DNA from: Setaria digitata
Lineage: Eukaryota; Nematoda; Chromadorea; Rhabditida; Setariidae
Reading direction: 5' to 3'
DNA length: 64,000 nt
Assembly (NCBI GenBank): GCA_003640385.1
Contig: RCAB01000004.1
Span: 62,001-126,000, forward strand
Shown here one piece after another: positions 1-11,991 of the stretch. Position numbers and translations under genes: made by a program. The notes beneath the pieces are model-generated. The model was not told the DNA's origin, ran no database searches, and was given only the letters and a program-made list of their open reading frames with translations. Numbering within the stretch: position 1 is the stretch's first letter; the number at the start of each line of letters is the position of its first letter.

Positions 1-612
1 TCCTTTCACTTTCTGCTTCCTCCGTTTCTCCCACCTCCTTTCCAGTTCCTGCATGCTTTGTGTTACACGTCTCAGCCACCTTTCTTCCGTTCCGTACAAC
101 AGTCTTCTTTTCAAAATTTTTATGCAAATTTGCTATAAAAAGCTCTTGGCTGGTCCCACTCAGTCCCAGTTTTGCAACTCTCTCCTTCATTAAGCTGTCT
201 CTCATCGGTTCGAAATACTTCGCTTGGATGACGTCTTCTGATCAATCTTTTGAATCTTTGCGAACTTTCAGAATAAGAGGGTATTGTCCTGACAGCAGTC
301 TAATCAGCTGATAGTTGAGAGAGTGTGAAATGGGATGTTGACCGGAACCCTCGAAAGACTAGTTGACGCGGTACCATCGGATGTGCAGCGTAACAGAACG
401 ACACGCTGCAGTGGGATGGTGCTCTTACACTACATAAAAGGAGAATCCGCTCTACTTGGAAGGTTTTTTCCTAGAAAGGATGGGTTGACGCTGACAGGCG
501 GGCTGAAACAGGGTAGGTTACCGTGTATGATGGATTTTTTTTCTCCATAACTAGGTCAGAAACTAAAGCTCCAGACTGAATTATGCGATATTTTCAGTTT
601 CAAGATTTGGAT
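1..612. other. Upstream region of zinc-finger gene
   Basis: No convincing gene. The first 60 bases are pyrimidine-rich. An open frame begins with ATG at 335 and could end at a donor (CAGG|GTAGGT, about 510), but its phase does not fit the next exon, so it is at best 5' untranslated sequence or an alternative first exon. An acceptor (ATTTTCAG) ends at 597, only 15 bases before the ATG chosen for the zinc-finger gene. That spacing is typical of a spliced-leader trans-splice site in nematodes (inference). Confidence 0.4.
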
Positions 613-3600
613 ATGATAGCAAGTATAGTGGCCAAGGAACAAGCACTACTGAAGATGAACACAGCAGCGGCAGCATCGGGCACTGCAGAACACGGTCGTT
701 TGGGTTTTGCAATACCGAATCGCGCACATACTCAGGTTATAGTTAACGGGTATGTATCTTGATTATGATCTCTTTCCATAATCGTTTGAAAGGGTTATAC
801 ACAAACACCAGTCAGACTATCTTTTTTAATCACTAGTAATGTGCGAGAGAGTTCACATCTGATTTCACTTTGATTATTTATTATATTTTTATTTGTTCCT
901 TAAGAATTGCTTACAATCATTCTGCGATGATTTCTTTTTTCTTTTTTTTTTTTTTTTTTTTTTTTTTTGAAGATTTAATCATTTCCTTAAATTTCTTACA
1001 ATTTCATCTTCTACAGCAAATCTATCTAAGTTCAAAATTTCACATTTATCCATCCCTCTTCCTTCAAAAATACCAGCAGAATAGGTTTAATTGCAGGGCA
1101 CGAGAGAATATGTCGTCACCAAGTGAAATGTCACCAACTTCATGCTCTCCTTCATCATCGGACACATTGCAGAGCACCCAAGGCGGAACCAGTACTGCAA
1201 TTCATGCACATAGCGAACATCCCGGGCCGGAAGACGCTGCACCCAAAAGTGGAAATGGTGCGTGGAAATATTTATTGTTTTCCCAACGGTTTCTTGTGTT
1301 ACTTACGAACTTAAAGAGACTTCAGGATATACATTGCTCGGGACTCTGGGCATTTTTTTTTTTTTTTAAGCTTAACTTTTTTTGACCCTTCTAATTTATA
1401 AGAGACATTAACAGAATTGTTTTTCATTGCTGTTTCTGATCAGTCTATTATCCTTTTCAAAATATATGTAATGATTGATCATTTTCAGAGTCACCTGTGG
1501 ATGTTACGAGCCTCATGAAAGGTACCTTCCTGTTTCTTTCAAACTTTCATGCAGCTTTTTTCCTTTTTTACGTAGTGTCAAATTTACTGAGGGAGGTGAC
1601 ATAAACTTATGTTGAAAAAATACAAGCTTTGTAGAAAATAAAATGGATGTGGGCCGTTTATTCGGTATAAGCCATTTGAACGGAAATTTAGGCAACAGTG
1701 ATCTAGCGCCGCTTGTGTCTGTCAATCAACTAATGCCATCAGCTTGTACAGTAGGTAAACATATCGTCTGCTTCTTTTTAACTTTCGAAAACAGTATTGC
1801 TGATGATTTCTCTTAACTAAGGGAATAATAAATATGCAAGAGGAAATAAGTAGCATCGCTTAGTTGTGCTTCTGGTGGAATAGGCCAATAAATTTGTCAA
1901 CAAAGAGGCAGTTGAAGTTAGAAGAGATGGATTTCAGGCTCGTTCAGTCTTGCCTATCAACAGCATAGCCTGGGACCAAGTAACAGTTCCCATCAGCAAG
2001 GAAGCAGTTCACGAGAAGGGAACACTCAAGGCGGTACTACAACCCTCCGTTCTAGGCATCGCTCGAGCCATCACGATGGCCTCATCAAATGTCATTATTG
2101 TCCAAAGAAGTGGGCCGATCAAGCTGTGGTTTGTTTTTCGACAAAAAGTCGGTAATACGTAGGTTCTTCAAACATCAGGATGATTTGTGCAGAATATAAA
2201 ATCAACAACATTTTGTTTTCCTTTGTGAAATGTGCATCAGCTTGTTAATAATTTAGTCAGGTCACGAACCTTAGTTAATAACCTAGTTTTAGAAGTGGGA
2301 GGTTCTTGAGCTATTGGAACTTTTTTAAAATATCTCGTTGCGGTTATTTATCTGGCTCCATAGTATTCGTTATTCATAAAAATTTGTATCATATGATCAT
2401 TGAATGATGTGTAAAACGGGACTTTAAGCTACTACTATTGCGTGAAATTAAAATCAAAAGTAATTTTGTTCAGGGGAAGATCCCGACGAACGACTGGATT
2501 TTAGATTTCAGATTCTTTGTTCATTTGCCATATCGAATTCTTTCCTCTGATTCTATATTTGTTATCACATCATTGTGGGACGTTGTTTGTAGTAGTTGCA
2601 GTGCCGCTTCTGAAATTCTGCGATAAATGAATATCAGTAATAACTTTTGGCTTGGTATAAATTTAGTGAAATCTTTAAAAATGTTTTACAGAGTAGCGAT
2701 ATTATTTAGGGGTAGGGTAAGGATTAGGATGCTAAATTACCATTTCTCAGATTTTAATTGCAAATAAAATTCCCTTCAACTTCTTTTCTTTTTTTCCTGT
2801 CGTCTCTTTTACTATTATTATCGAGTGTTGGTGATGGTATTTCTGATTTTTATCCTCCCATGTATTTCACTTCTTTATTTTGTTCTTCATGGTTATTTCA
2901 CTGTTGCATCTACGAAGGTTTTTTTTTTTTAGGCAAACTAAAGTATATTGATTCCATTTAAATGTTTATGCAGAGTGATAGCTGGGTAGATTATTATTCA
3001 CTATGAGCATAAGCTAATAAAAAGCGGGGTTAAGCAAACCATTTGGTGTCACATTCCATTTTGCTTCCTGCAAGTAGCTGACGTTCTTTAATACTCTTTA
3101 TCTTTCAGTACCATTATACGCCTGTCATGGTATAATGCCAATCAGAATAGAGTTCATTTTGTAATTGACGATTGTAACAACTCATGGTGCAGTTTCTGAC
3201 ACTAAGCCATGACCTTTGGATCATCAATTTCAGATTTGCCGTCACTATGTCATCCTCAAACTGTTGCGTTGTTAAAGCGACCACAGTAAAATAGTGCTGA
3301 GAATATGGTTACTAACCTTCGTTTTGCGAAGAATTTGTGACCATCGTGCACGTTCCGTGATTTTAACCTCCTATTAACTGCTAATTAGCTGACAGAATAT
3401 TTTTTATTATCAATGAGATTTTGTTTGCACTGTTCAGAGTACTGTTCTGATACATCTCCAGATGGAAAAAGTAACTTTTTTTGAAAGTTTTACATTTGAT
3501 TGTTTGTCTTCTCAAACCAGCGAGCGATGTTTCTTGTACTTCTTCACGGCTGACTGATGACGAATAACTGTGAAAGTAACGAGGTTGAGAGGGATCTGTC

Positions 3601-6600
3601 CTGCAGACCTGATGTGCTCGGACAATCATATTGATTTTCATTTTTTTTTTGACAAAATTCATACGCAGCATCTTCGAATGTGCATGGTATTTCACGAGAG
3701 TTGCCGATGAAGCGTGTACCTACAACTAGTCTTTGCATGTGTTAGCGGTGTTCATGTAGATTGGTATTATCATCATTGGTTCATATTCTTTTTCTGGTTT
3801 GTAAGAACTAGATCAGTCAATGTGAACTGTGCTCAACTGGATTCATTTTTAAGAGATTTATTTCTGCTCTTCAAAGAGTTTTATTTTATTTTCATTGTTC
3901 TTTTTTGATGGAAAGACAAGAATTTATTTATGATTAAGAGATTTGGAAAAACTTGCACATTTTCGGGAGGGTTAATTTTCATTTTACATATGTGAACTGT
4001 TTAACTGTCCCGAGAAATCAAACTTGTAGTTCATCACATATAATTGGCAGCAAACAGTTATGAAATACAACAGTATTTTTTAAATTTTTCTGTATACTTG
4101 GTGAATAATGAAATCGATGTTACTGAAATTTCTCCATGGCCTTCTTTGGTAAATTGAATTGCATATATGTAAAATGCACATAAGTAATTAGTGGTTAAGT
4201 TTTTATTGTAATCAAAATAAAATACTACGAACATAGGTGTCTGGTTGGATATCATGTCTTTATTGTATCCCAGCATTTTTTTTTTTTTTTTTTGTAGTAA
4301 TAAGAGGCATTGAAGATATTTGTCCACTTTACCCCCTTATCACAACGTGAACGTCAAGAAACAGAAAATTGTTTAAAATCTTACTTACAGTTTAGTATCA
4401 CAGTGCACAGTGTACTTTTATGTTACTTTTTTTTTTTTCTTCACGTAATTTGGAGTAGTTTTTCCTTACTGCTGAACAGAAGTTATGAGTAAGTTGTATA
4501 ATAATGTTAGAAATAGTTTGAAATGTACGAAAAATATTTTTGACATAGTTTTAGGACTTCTGTCCTAGTTTTTTATGGCATTTCTTCTCTATATCTGAAA
4601 GATTTGCTTGCACTTTATACTTATAAATTTTATCAACGAAATAAACCAATGAGGTAGCTGAGAGTCGTGATAAGTCACATTTAGTTATTGGTTCATAAAC
4701 TTCGCAAACTTAATCAGGTTTCCGATTTCTCAAAGCGTTGACGTAAATTAGCTGGGAAATTGAAAGCATCAATTCAACCAAATAATTAAGCGTTTTTCAG
4801 GATTTCCCAGCAGAAAATATATGCCAGGCTGCGGCAGTATAGTAACACAACAGTTACAATAATTAGTCTCAGTGTTAGATGCCAGTTTTATCCACAAGAA
4901 TTTTTTAAATGCTTTAAGGATGGGATTTCATTAATCTCTTTTGTAGTGTTGTTTAGCGTTAAATATAAGTCCGTAGCATTCTCATTTTTGGTTTTTGCAA
5001 ATTTTAATACTCTGCTTTATTTTATTATATATTTTGGAGCATTTTTATGTTTTTACACAGATGTTTTGTGCTACTGAAGGACGGAAATATTTCATTTTTG
5101 TTCTTTAAGTTACTTCCTTGTGAGGAGTGGAGACTATGGATTTCGTACACAACTGTTCTTATTAACGTGTACTGTCCGTTAGGTTCAAAATTACTCAAGT
5201 TATATCTGAAGTAGTTCCTTTCCGTCGAGTTTTTGTTCTCATTTTATTTCAGGTCCTGCTAATAACTAATTCTCAAATAATTATTAAAAGTTTATAGGAA
5301 TTATCTTCCCTTCTTAACAGTGCTTGTTTCAGATATGTAGTTGCGTAGATGATTAGAACATTAAATCACCGTCATAAATTTTAAGAAAGGTTATGAATGT
5401 CACTTATTAGAACAGTTGTACTTTTTGAATAAATTCAAGAAAAGTGCAAAGCGGAATAGCATGGGTTGAACATGAAGGAGTGTTTTGAAAGTTGAAGTTA
5501 ATTTTCGCGCGTGATTTTCCGAGATACTAAAGTTAGGATCGTAGTATTTTGCAAAATGAGGGATGAAATTCTTATTTAATGAATCTCATGACGTTTCATT
5601 CAGTATATTTAAAAAGTGATATCGAAAAAAAAGACTGAAATGTTTTATCATGATTCTGAACAAAATAATCTGGAGGAATGAATGTTCTTTGCATTCGAAC
5701 AGTGCAGTCAGAGCTTGAAATTGTCCATGAACATTTTCTTCTTTTTTTTTTTCTTTTTGAATTGAAAATTCTTAATCCTGAACGCTGCTAGCGAAATGGT
5801 TACCCAGGTTTTTGAGATTATGTGGCATCTTTTTCCATGATATGAGTATTATGTTTCCTGAATCTGCTAGCTTATCTGTGTGACTGTCACTTCACGAAGA
5901 ACTGCTTCATGGCCATTATCACATTTAGGCGTTTGGCAATGTCCCTTTACCGAATTCTTTAGCGTTGTACATATTGAAACTCGTCCTCTTCGAAATGAGT
6001 GGGAAAAAGACTGGATTTGAAGCAAAACAGTTTGAAGTAGAAGGACTTGGATGATGAGGGCGAGAAGAGAGTGTAGAAAAATTGAAATGCGCATTCAAAT
6101 CTTCGGAAGATATGCCAACGGTAGCTTTTAACAGTGATAATTGATAACTCTACCAGCTTTTTGAATTTCTAGATCATGGCAAGCATCTCGCTGGTTTTCT
6201 CATTATATCATAAGCCATAAGTATTTATTTCTTATTCGAAAACTTTCCGATTCTATAATATCATTTACTCTATTTCCTGAATATCGTTTTTCTTTTCAAA
6301 ACATTTTTTTTCTGCGTTCCATGTGCGCTAAATGAAAAGAATTGTTGTAAAATTAGGTCATTTAGTGACTTCATCTCTGATTCACATGTTTCGGACACTC
6401 TTTAAGAAAAATGACGGGGAGTGGGGAGTAAAATTACTTCTACACTTTAGGCATGAGATCTGGTGATAGATTATTAAAGATTTCGTCAGGTCATTGTTTG
6501 AAATTTCTACTTCGATGGACTGGAATTTTCCATTTCGCCTTCCTAGGCCCAGAATATTTTTGGCTAGGTCCTTGAATAATAACAGGAGAAGTAGCTGTTT

Positions 6601-7833
6601 CAAAACTAATGATGCTGCTTAGGATGCTGTAGGAAAAAAAATATGCGATGTTAAAAATGGGTTCATCATTGGTTCAAATGAGATAAAGAAATGTTTACAT
6701 ATTATATGGAAGTATATTCGCTGTAATTTTAATCCTTCATTAATTCTATTACCGCTGCTTATGCTGCAGAAAAAGCGATAAGCAAGTTCCCTTTTCAGTT
6801 GCGAGTTCATATGGAAGAATGTCGCTTGCTACGAATGCATGAGTGCCAGCAGTGCGGTAAACGTTTCAAGGCACGTGGTGGTTTACAACAGCACTTACGT
6901 ATACATTCGAATGATCGGCCGTATCAGTGTCGTTTTTGTCCGAAACGTTTCACCCAAAAGTCGCACGTCGACCAGCATGAGAGGATCCATACTGGTTGAT
7001 ATTTCCTTATAATTAGAGAGACTGATTAAAGGGCATTTAGCATTTCCCTCATGTACCAGAAATGAGATCCTCGAATTATCTGGGAAGGAGTGAAATAAAT
7101 TCAGGAATGATAGTTATGATGTGATAATTTAGGCATCATAGGCATCTTTTTTCAAATCAGAAAAAGAACACCTTTCAAATTTCAGGTGCCAAACCCTTTT
7201 CTTGTCAGTTTTGTGGGCGTGCATTTCGGCAGCGCTCTCAACAGCTCGGACATGAATCAACCCATGCTAGTGGACCTCTTTCAATGGGTGCGCATCTCCC
7301 GCATACAAGCTCACATCACATCAAATTTGAAAATTCGAAGTTTGTTTTGTTTCGAGTCATTTTTATGGGAACATTTCAAGAATTATTTTAGGATAAGCAG
7401 GTATTACATTTAAAGATTGGTATTTTTTTGCATTATATGATATCCATAAGTGAATGGAATGTCCTGTGATTGCAGTACTGATCAAGGATGCAGCCAAGCA
7501 GCAGCTGGAGATACTAGTAGTGTTGAGAGAAGTGCAGCTGTGCAACAGCAAGCAGTGACAGCGGTAGCCACCGCGGCAGCAGTGGCAGTAGCAGCACAGC
7601 AGCAGCAGCAGCAGCAGGATCGTTTAAATAGCTCAGAAAGCAGTACTTTAAGTTTAATGTCACCGAATGGTACTGGATTGGCACATAGTGCAGTCAGTTC
7701 ATTGTTAGCATTAAGTCAACAGCAGCAGCAACAGCAGCAGCAGCAGCAGCAACAAACTCAAGGAATGACGATGTCACAGAGTACTCAACAAACCATTGCC
7801 GATGCTATCGGTGCAAGGAATAATGCAGTCTGA
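613..7833 (+). CDS. C2HC/C2H2 zinc-finger protein with polyQ tail
   Basis: Probable nuclear sequence-specific DNA-binding protein of 449 aa. Exons: 613-749, 1097-1257, 1489-1521, 1635-1754, 1938-2128, 6799-6994, 7186-7339, 7476-7833; every junction keeps phase. Residues 1-200 are low-complexity (Ser, Thr, Ala, Gln). Finger 1 is C2HC (C202, C205, H218, C222) and is assembled across the 4.7 kb intron: exon 5 ends [13 protein letters not shown] and exon 6 opens LRVHMEEC. Three classical C2H2 fingers follow, with cysteines at 230/233, 258/261 and 286/289. The tail has Q7 and Q13 tracts from CAG/CAA repeats. The start is the first in-frame ATG after an acceptor ending at 597. I do not recognise a named orthologue. 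The C2HC+3xC2H2 set looks like a conserved metazoan zinc-finger type, but that is inference. The exon structure is more certain than the exact N-terminus. Confidence 0.85.
942..968 (+). repeat. Poly-T run in intron 1
   Basis: An uninterrupted run of 27 T lies in the first intron of the zinc-finger gene, preceded by a shorter T-rich stretch. It is far enough from the acceptor at 1096 not to be its polypyrimidine tract. Confidence 0.8.
2129..6798. other. Large intron 5 of zinc-finger gene
   Basis: A 4,670-base intron interrupts finger 1. The donor is GTTTGT and the acceptor CCCTTTTCAG; joining them restores a C-X2-C-X12-H-X3-C finger in frame. The interior is AT-rich with many T-runs. No conserved exon was recognised on either strand. 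The only open frame of note is 5867-6094 on the minus strand, described in the findings. Confidence 0.75.
7607..7627 (+). repeat. (CAG)7 coding microsatellite
   Basis: Seven pure CAG codons encode Q7 in the last exon of the zinc-finger gene, directly after an Ala/Val-rich stretch that is also built of GCA-type codons. Confidence 0.9.
7717..7755 (+). repeat. CAG/CAA polyglutamine tract
   Basis: Thirteen glutamine codons, mostly CAG with CAA interruptions, encode Q13 near the C-terminus of the zinc-finger protein. The tract is a likely length polymorphism. Confidence 0.9.
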
Positions 7834-9151
7834 ACGAAGGTTCAACTTATCCCCTTACTTTTGCAGTACTTTCGTGCCGTCTTCATGAACTATGTTATTC
7901 CAGGGCACATTGCTGTATTCTCGATTCGATAGGCTGCATGTCTTTTTTTCGTAGCTTCGCTCAACTTGTCTTTTCAAGTGAATAATTGCTTGCTTATTTG
8001 ACTTGATTATAGTATTTTTTATTTAATTCAGACGAATTGTACTGTTATGACTGACTGCCAAAATCCATTTTTTTTTTTTATCGGTATTCTTCCTCTTCTT
8101 CTTCTTGCCTTTAAATCGAGCCTTTCTACACGAGGCTGCTGTACTCCTTGTTCTTCATCCTTAATTATGGAAAACAAGAGTTCTTAAATATTTTTGGATT
8201 TTGCAGTCTGAGATTGAGCTTTCAAATTCTGGAAAATTTAGAAGTGCGGTCGTTTTTGTCGATAATTCCTGGAATGAACAATTTTTTTTTTCCACTGACA
8301 TTGATTATGTTTGCGCCTTTGGCATCTTCGAAGGAAGAGTGCATATCACAGGTTTTTATTTTTTAGGAATAGTTGTAAACGAGCAGTAACCCATAAATCG
8401 CTATTAGTAATTTTAGGAATTGCGTGAAGTTATCATGAGATAAATATAGCTATAAAATATATATATATCGGTTCTTAGACCAGTCAGGGAAATCCCAGTT
8501 TATTCGCATTACTCAAGAAATATATGATGCTTGATTTTGAAGTGTGAAATGTTCGTCTGGCGGTTTTGGAAATTTTGCTACATTTTTTGATTCTTACACA
8601 AAAGTGCGTGTTCAAGTTATATATCAAGAGTGTACCATCAAAAACTACGAGATCTTCTGTTCTTTTTTTTTTTTCGAAGAAGGGAAATTAGTTGATTATC
8701 CTCAGAGATAACTTTTTTTTCACATTGGATATTGAAATTATTATTGAACAAATTGAAGAACCTTATTCAGAACATTTTCTCATCCTTTTAGGAATATTTT
8801 TGTGCGAAAATGTGTTTTTTATATGTATGTACGTTCGTATCTTGTATATCTTTGATGCCACATATTCATCACTTCTAAATTTCTCTGTATCGTCTTGTTT
8901 TGCTTTTCATGGCCAGTAAATTGTTTTTTTTTTTTTTTTTATTATTTGCCTTGTTTTTGCTAGTTTACTTTGTAGTTTCATCTATCTTCTGATGTCTTCA
9001 AATCTATTCCAGTTTCTTCTTTGAAATTTTTTTTTGCAATTACCACATATGCGTCGAATAATCTTTATTTTTTTGAAAAATTGGTATTGAGAGGTCTCTT
9101 TGTTTGCCTTTTCGATTCTCTTTTTAACTCAGGCATTCCAGGTCTGCAGTC
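7834..9151. other. 3' flank of zinc-finger gene, T-rich
   Basis: Untranslated and intergenic sequence with several T-runs (8071-8079, 8665-8674, 8926-8940) and a short AT dinucleotide stretch near 8456-8468. No AATAAA is seen close to the stop codon, so the poly(A) site is not placed. Nothing recognisable is encoded. Confidence 0.5.
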
Positions 9152-9380
9152 ATGTCGGATGAAACAGAAGCTGACTTTGAGCAAAGGTGATTACAGTTAC
9201 GAATTAGTTAGATGTTAAATCAGCTTAATAAATCCATATAGTATTGATGGTTGTGATTGCAGTTCCCAATGTTCTGAATGTCGGGTATTAGAACGGAAAC
9301 TGTGTTTACAAGTTGGATTTTATGATCACAATCTGTTTCATATTCGGTGCATTTGTGTTTCAATCAAATTATGCTTTTAA
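9152..9380 (+). CDS. Candidate small two-exon ORF, function unknown
   Basis: A weak gene candidate of 50 aa. Exon 1 (9152-9186) begins MSDETEADFEQ, 15 bases after an acceptor-like CAG, and ends at GTGATT. Exon 2 (9263-9380) follows TGATTGCAG and keeps phase to a TAA. Exon 2 carries the CSEC and HIRC cysteine pairs. I do not recognise the family. More acceptor-led open stretches with no stable joint frame follow at about 9816-9908, 9926-10020 and 10100-10146. The true gene could therefore be longer, or these may be non-coding T-rich sequence with chance acceptors. Confidence 0.22.
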
Positions 9381-11488
9381 ACATTTGTTTCGTTTGCATT
9401 CGGCAATGCACTTGTTAAATGACTGAGCGGAACTCGAATTCTTCCGAAAAATTAGTGGTATTTGCGGGTCGGATTGCTGTTTTTACTGATATCCTTTGTC
9501 GTAATTGCTACTGTTATTATATATGAATGACTCCCTCGTGTAGAGTTTTTCATTCAACTTCTTTTATTTGAATTTATTCCTAATTTTAGTCGGAAAAAAC
9601 AATCATTGTTTAAATAATTACCATGAAGCATTCATTTCCGAATTATTGTATTTTTTTTTCTCATCGAGCTTTGTTCATTTTCATTGAATTTGTTGTCTGT
9701 TCGTTTTTGTCGGTTTATTTTCTTACATCTTATTACGGTTGCCATCCGGGTCCTGTAATTTTTTTTTTTTTTTTTGTATTGTAAAGTTTCAAGTGTTTCT
9801 GTCTTTTCTTTCTAGCCTTGTTAAATCTGGAAAATTTAGTTTATGTCGCAATATATTATTAGTGTTAAATCCATTGTACGGTGGAGCCCGAAGGGATACG
9901 CTTTTTGTCCGCGACAGTGCTCTATAATTTCAGTATTCGCTGAATCTCGAAGTATTCACGGCCTTCCACCACTTCGAGACATTAAGACTGCCGCTTGGGT
10001 TGTGCAAATCCAGCTTTTGGTATAAACGCACGGAATTGGATTCTGTTTCTTTTTTTTTTTTTCGTTTTTCTTTATGACAATTTTGATCGTGATTTTCAGA
10101 TTACGACACATTTTCGACCTGTTAAACTGTACCGCGAGAATGCAAGGTGTGTAGCGACTCATTCTTCTTGCCCTCTCACGTAACTTATTTGTTAGTAAAA
10201 ATGAAATTTTTTTTCTTCAGCGTTTGTATAGTTTTCTTTTTATGTTGTACCGATCATTTCATTTTGAAATAAAAGTGAATTATGGGCTGAAATGCTTTGT
10301 TTCCGTGTTTTTCTTGAGATGTGCTTGTCATCCGGGACCTGATGGTAGCTTCAGTATAATTTATAGAAAACAATATTTCGAATGTAATTTAAGTGGTTCA
10401 ACTTAAATTGTCGCGCTCCCTATCCCTTTCCTCTGTCCTTCCCATTTTTTCGTTCCTTGCTCAGATCACAGTTAGTGACGCAAGTTTATATATTATTCCG
10501 ATTTTTACATGCTTCTGCTGCTGGATAATAAATAATTGTGTTAATTGTTTTGTATATTAGTTGCTAAGCAAGCACGCTCTGTGCCTTCACTGCATTTTCT
10601 TTTCGATTTTTTAATTGTTTGGGCCGCGCTAAGCGTGGATGTTTTGTTTTATCTCTATTTAATATGTTGTTACGCATACCAAATGCATCTGATAAGCTTG
10701 AAAATGTTTACCTTGAAGGTAAAGACTGACATTGATTCATTTTCTTTCGAGGGATTTTATTGATCTCTTTTGAGAGAGCTTTTAGTTCCTGAGTTACCGT
10801 TGTGATTAAGGATACCGTCACCTTCAGTTAAACATCAAAATCCTATATTACTTGGGTTTTCGTACTCGCTATTATGACATTATCTATCTAAGCGTTGATA
10901 GCTGTGCTAGTAGGTAGAGGGTGGGAGAGAGATTGTTTTGGAAGGTGGATTTTTTACACCTTTTTTGAATCGCAAGAACATGGCTCAAGCAATTCTATTT
11001 CCTTTAAGGACGTTCTCTCTGTAGTTAGCACCCGTACCATTTGTTGAGTCTGCTACAAATATTTGGAGTTAACAGTTTACTGTTGTGGTTAAGTTATTTA
11101 ATTAACTGTTGTAAGATGAGCAAACTAAATGAAAAAATTCGCATCGATTGATAATTCGTGTGTGACAAAGGAAAAACGCTTCACTGACTCGTCAGAATTT
11201 CTCCGGTTATTTTATCTCAGTTGGTTATGCAAAGTTTTGGAGAAACGTAACTGAAGCAGTTGAAGTTGAGAAACATTGGTTTTGCTTTTTGTGGCGTGAA
11301 TTTTTTGTCGGTGATTTTCTTCACACCATAAGTGCTTTTGCTCACGATGTATCTTGTTATATGCAAACATAAATGATCATGAAAGCTGTAATCAAATAGT
11401 CCACAACTCAAGTCAGTAACAAAAATATCTCGTTCGCTGATTTATCGTTTACTTCATTTCATCCTTTCCTGTATCGAAATTTTACTTC
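9381..11488. other. Intergenic, possible unresolved exons
   Basis: T-rich sequence lies between the candidate at 9152 and hlh-15. A strong polypyrimidine tract and TAG acceptor at about 9815, an ATTTCAG acceptor at about 9925 and a TTTTCAG acceptor at about 10100 each precede short open stretches. I could not join these into one protein. From 10400 to 11488 nothing is recognised. Confidence 0.4.
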
Positions 11489-11991
11489 TCAGAAATGGAG
11501 CAAATTATCCAAATATGAAATGTATGAGATGGAGAGGCGGAGTATCTCGATTTTCGATAATTTCTTATTAAGTGGTAGCGTAGGTAGCAGGGCTCGTAAT
11601 TTTGCAAATGCACTGTTGAACGACTCGACGCGAATGCTGTAATTAAATGTCAGCAAAGAGTGGAATTTGAAATGGGAATGAGGCAGTACTGAGAAATTTC
11701 TCCTTTTAATATACATACAGTAAGCTCTGCTGTTCTATGTGTGCTTTGACCGTTTCTCAAGTTCTACAGTTTAATGCGGAGTGTGCTTAACTATCTTAAT
11801 ATTTCATTGGAAGAATTATTAATAGTATTACTAGATCTAAAGCAGTTCAGGAAAACTGATTTAAAGGTAAATATCAAGAGTCACCGTTCTCGACTAGCAT
11901 GTAGGTTGCGATATTTTGGCGTTGCTCGGCGTCGTTTTCGTCGTTCCGCTTTGCTGAGCTTCTTCAATTCAATAGCTGATAACTGGTGCAT
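11489..11991 (-). CDS. hlh-15: HLH-15 (NHLH/HEN-type bHLH transcription factor)
   Basis: An 84-aa protein that is almost entirely a basic helix-loop-helix domain. Exon 1 is 11885-11991 and exon 2 is 11489-11636; the donor CGAGAACG|GTGACT joins the acceptor TTACAG to complete an Arg codon inside the basic region. The basic region contains LSKAERRKRRRATPKYRNLH followed by ASRERIRVESFNSAF. Helix 1/loop is KLRALLPTLPLNKKLSK and helix 2 is IEILRLSISYISYLDNLL. The LPTLP loop, the KKLSKIEILRL stretch and the ERIRVE basic motif are hallmarks of the NHLH1/2 (HEN) family. The tiny size matches the C. elegans member HLH-15, a nearly domain-only protein. It presumably heterodimerises with an E/Daughterless protein on E-boxes in nerve cells (family knowledge). 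The ATG is the first in frame and gives the expected short N-terminus. Confidence 0.92.

Noticed and set aside
200..215. tRNA B-box-like GGTTCGAAAT motif, also near 23650
   Set aside because: No matching A-box or cloverleaf could be drawn around either site.
335..550. 71-codon frame starting MLTGTLERLVDAV
   Set aside because: Its only good donor gives phase 1, while the first zinc-finger exon needs phase 0 or a fresh start. There is no domain support.
613..747. Alternative Ser-rich frame across the first zinc-finger exon
   Set aside because: It reaches a TAA before the donor at 750, whereas the chosen frame continues in phase into exon 2.
4640..4675. let-7-like TGAGGTAG string
   Set aside because: It matches only the seed. 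The rest differs and no precursor hairpin is visible.
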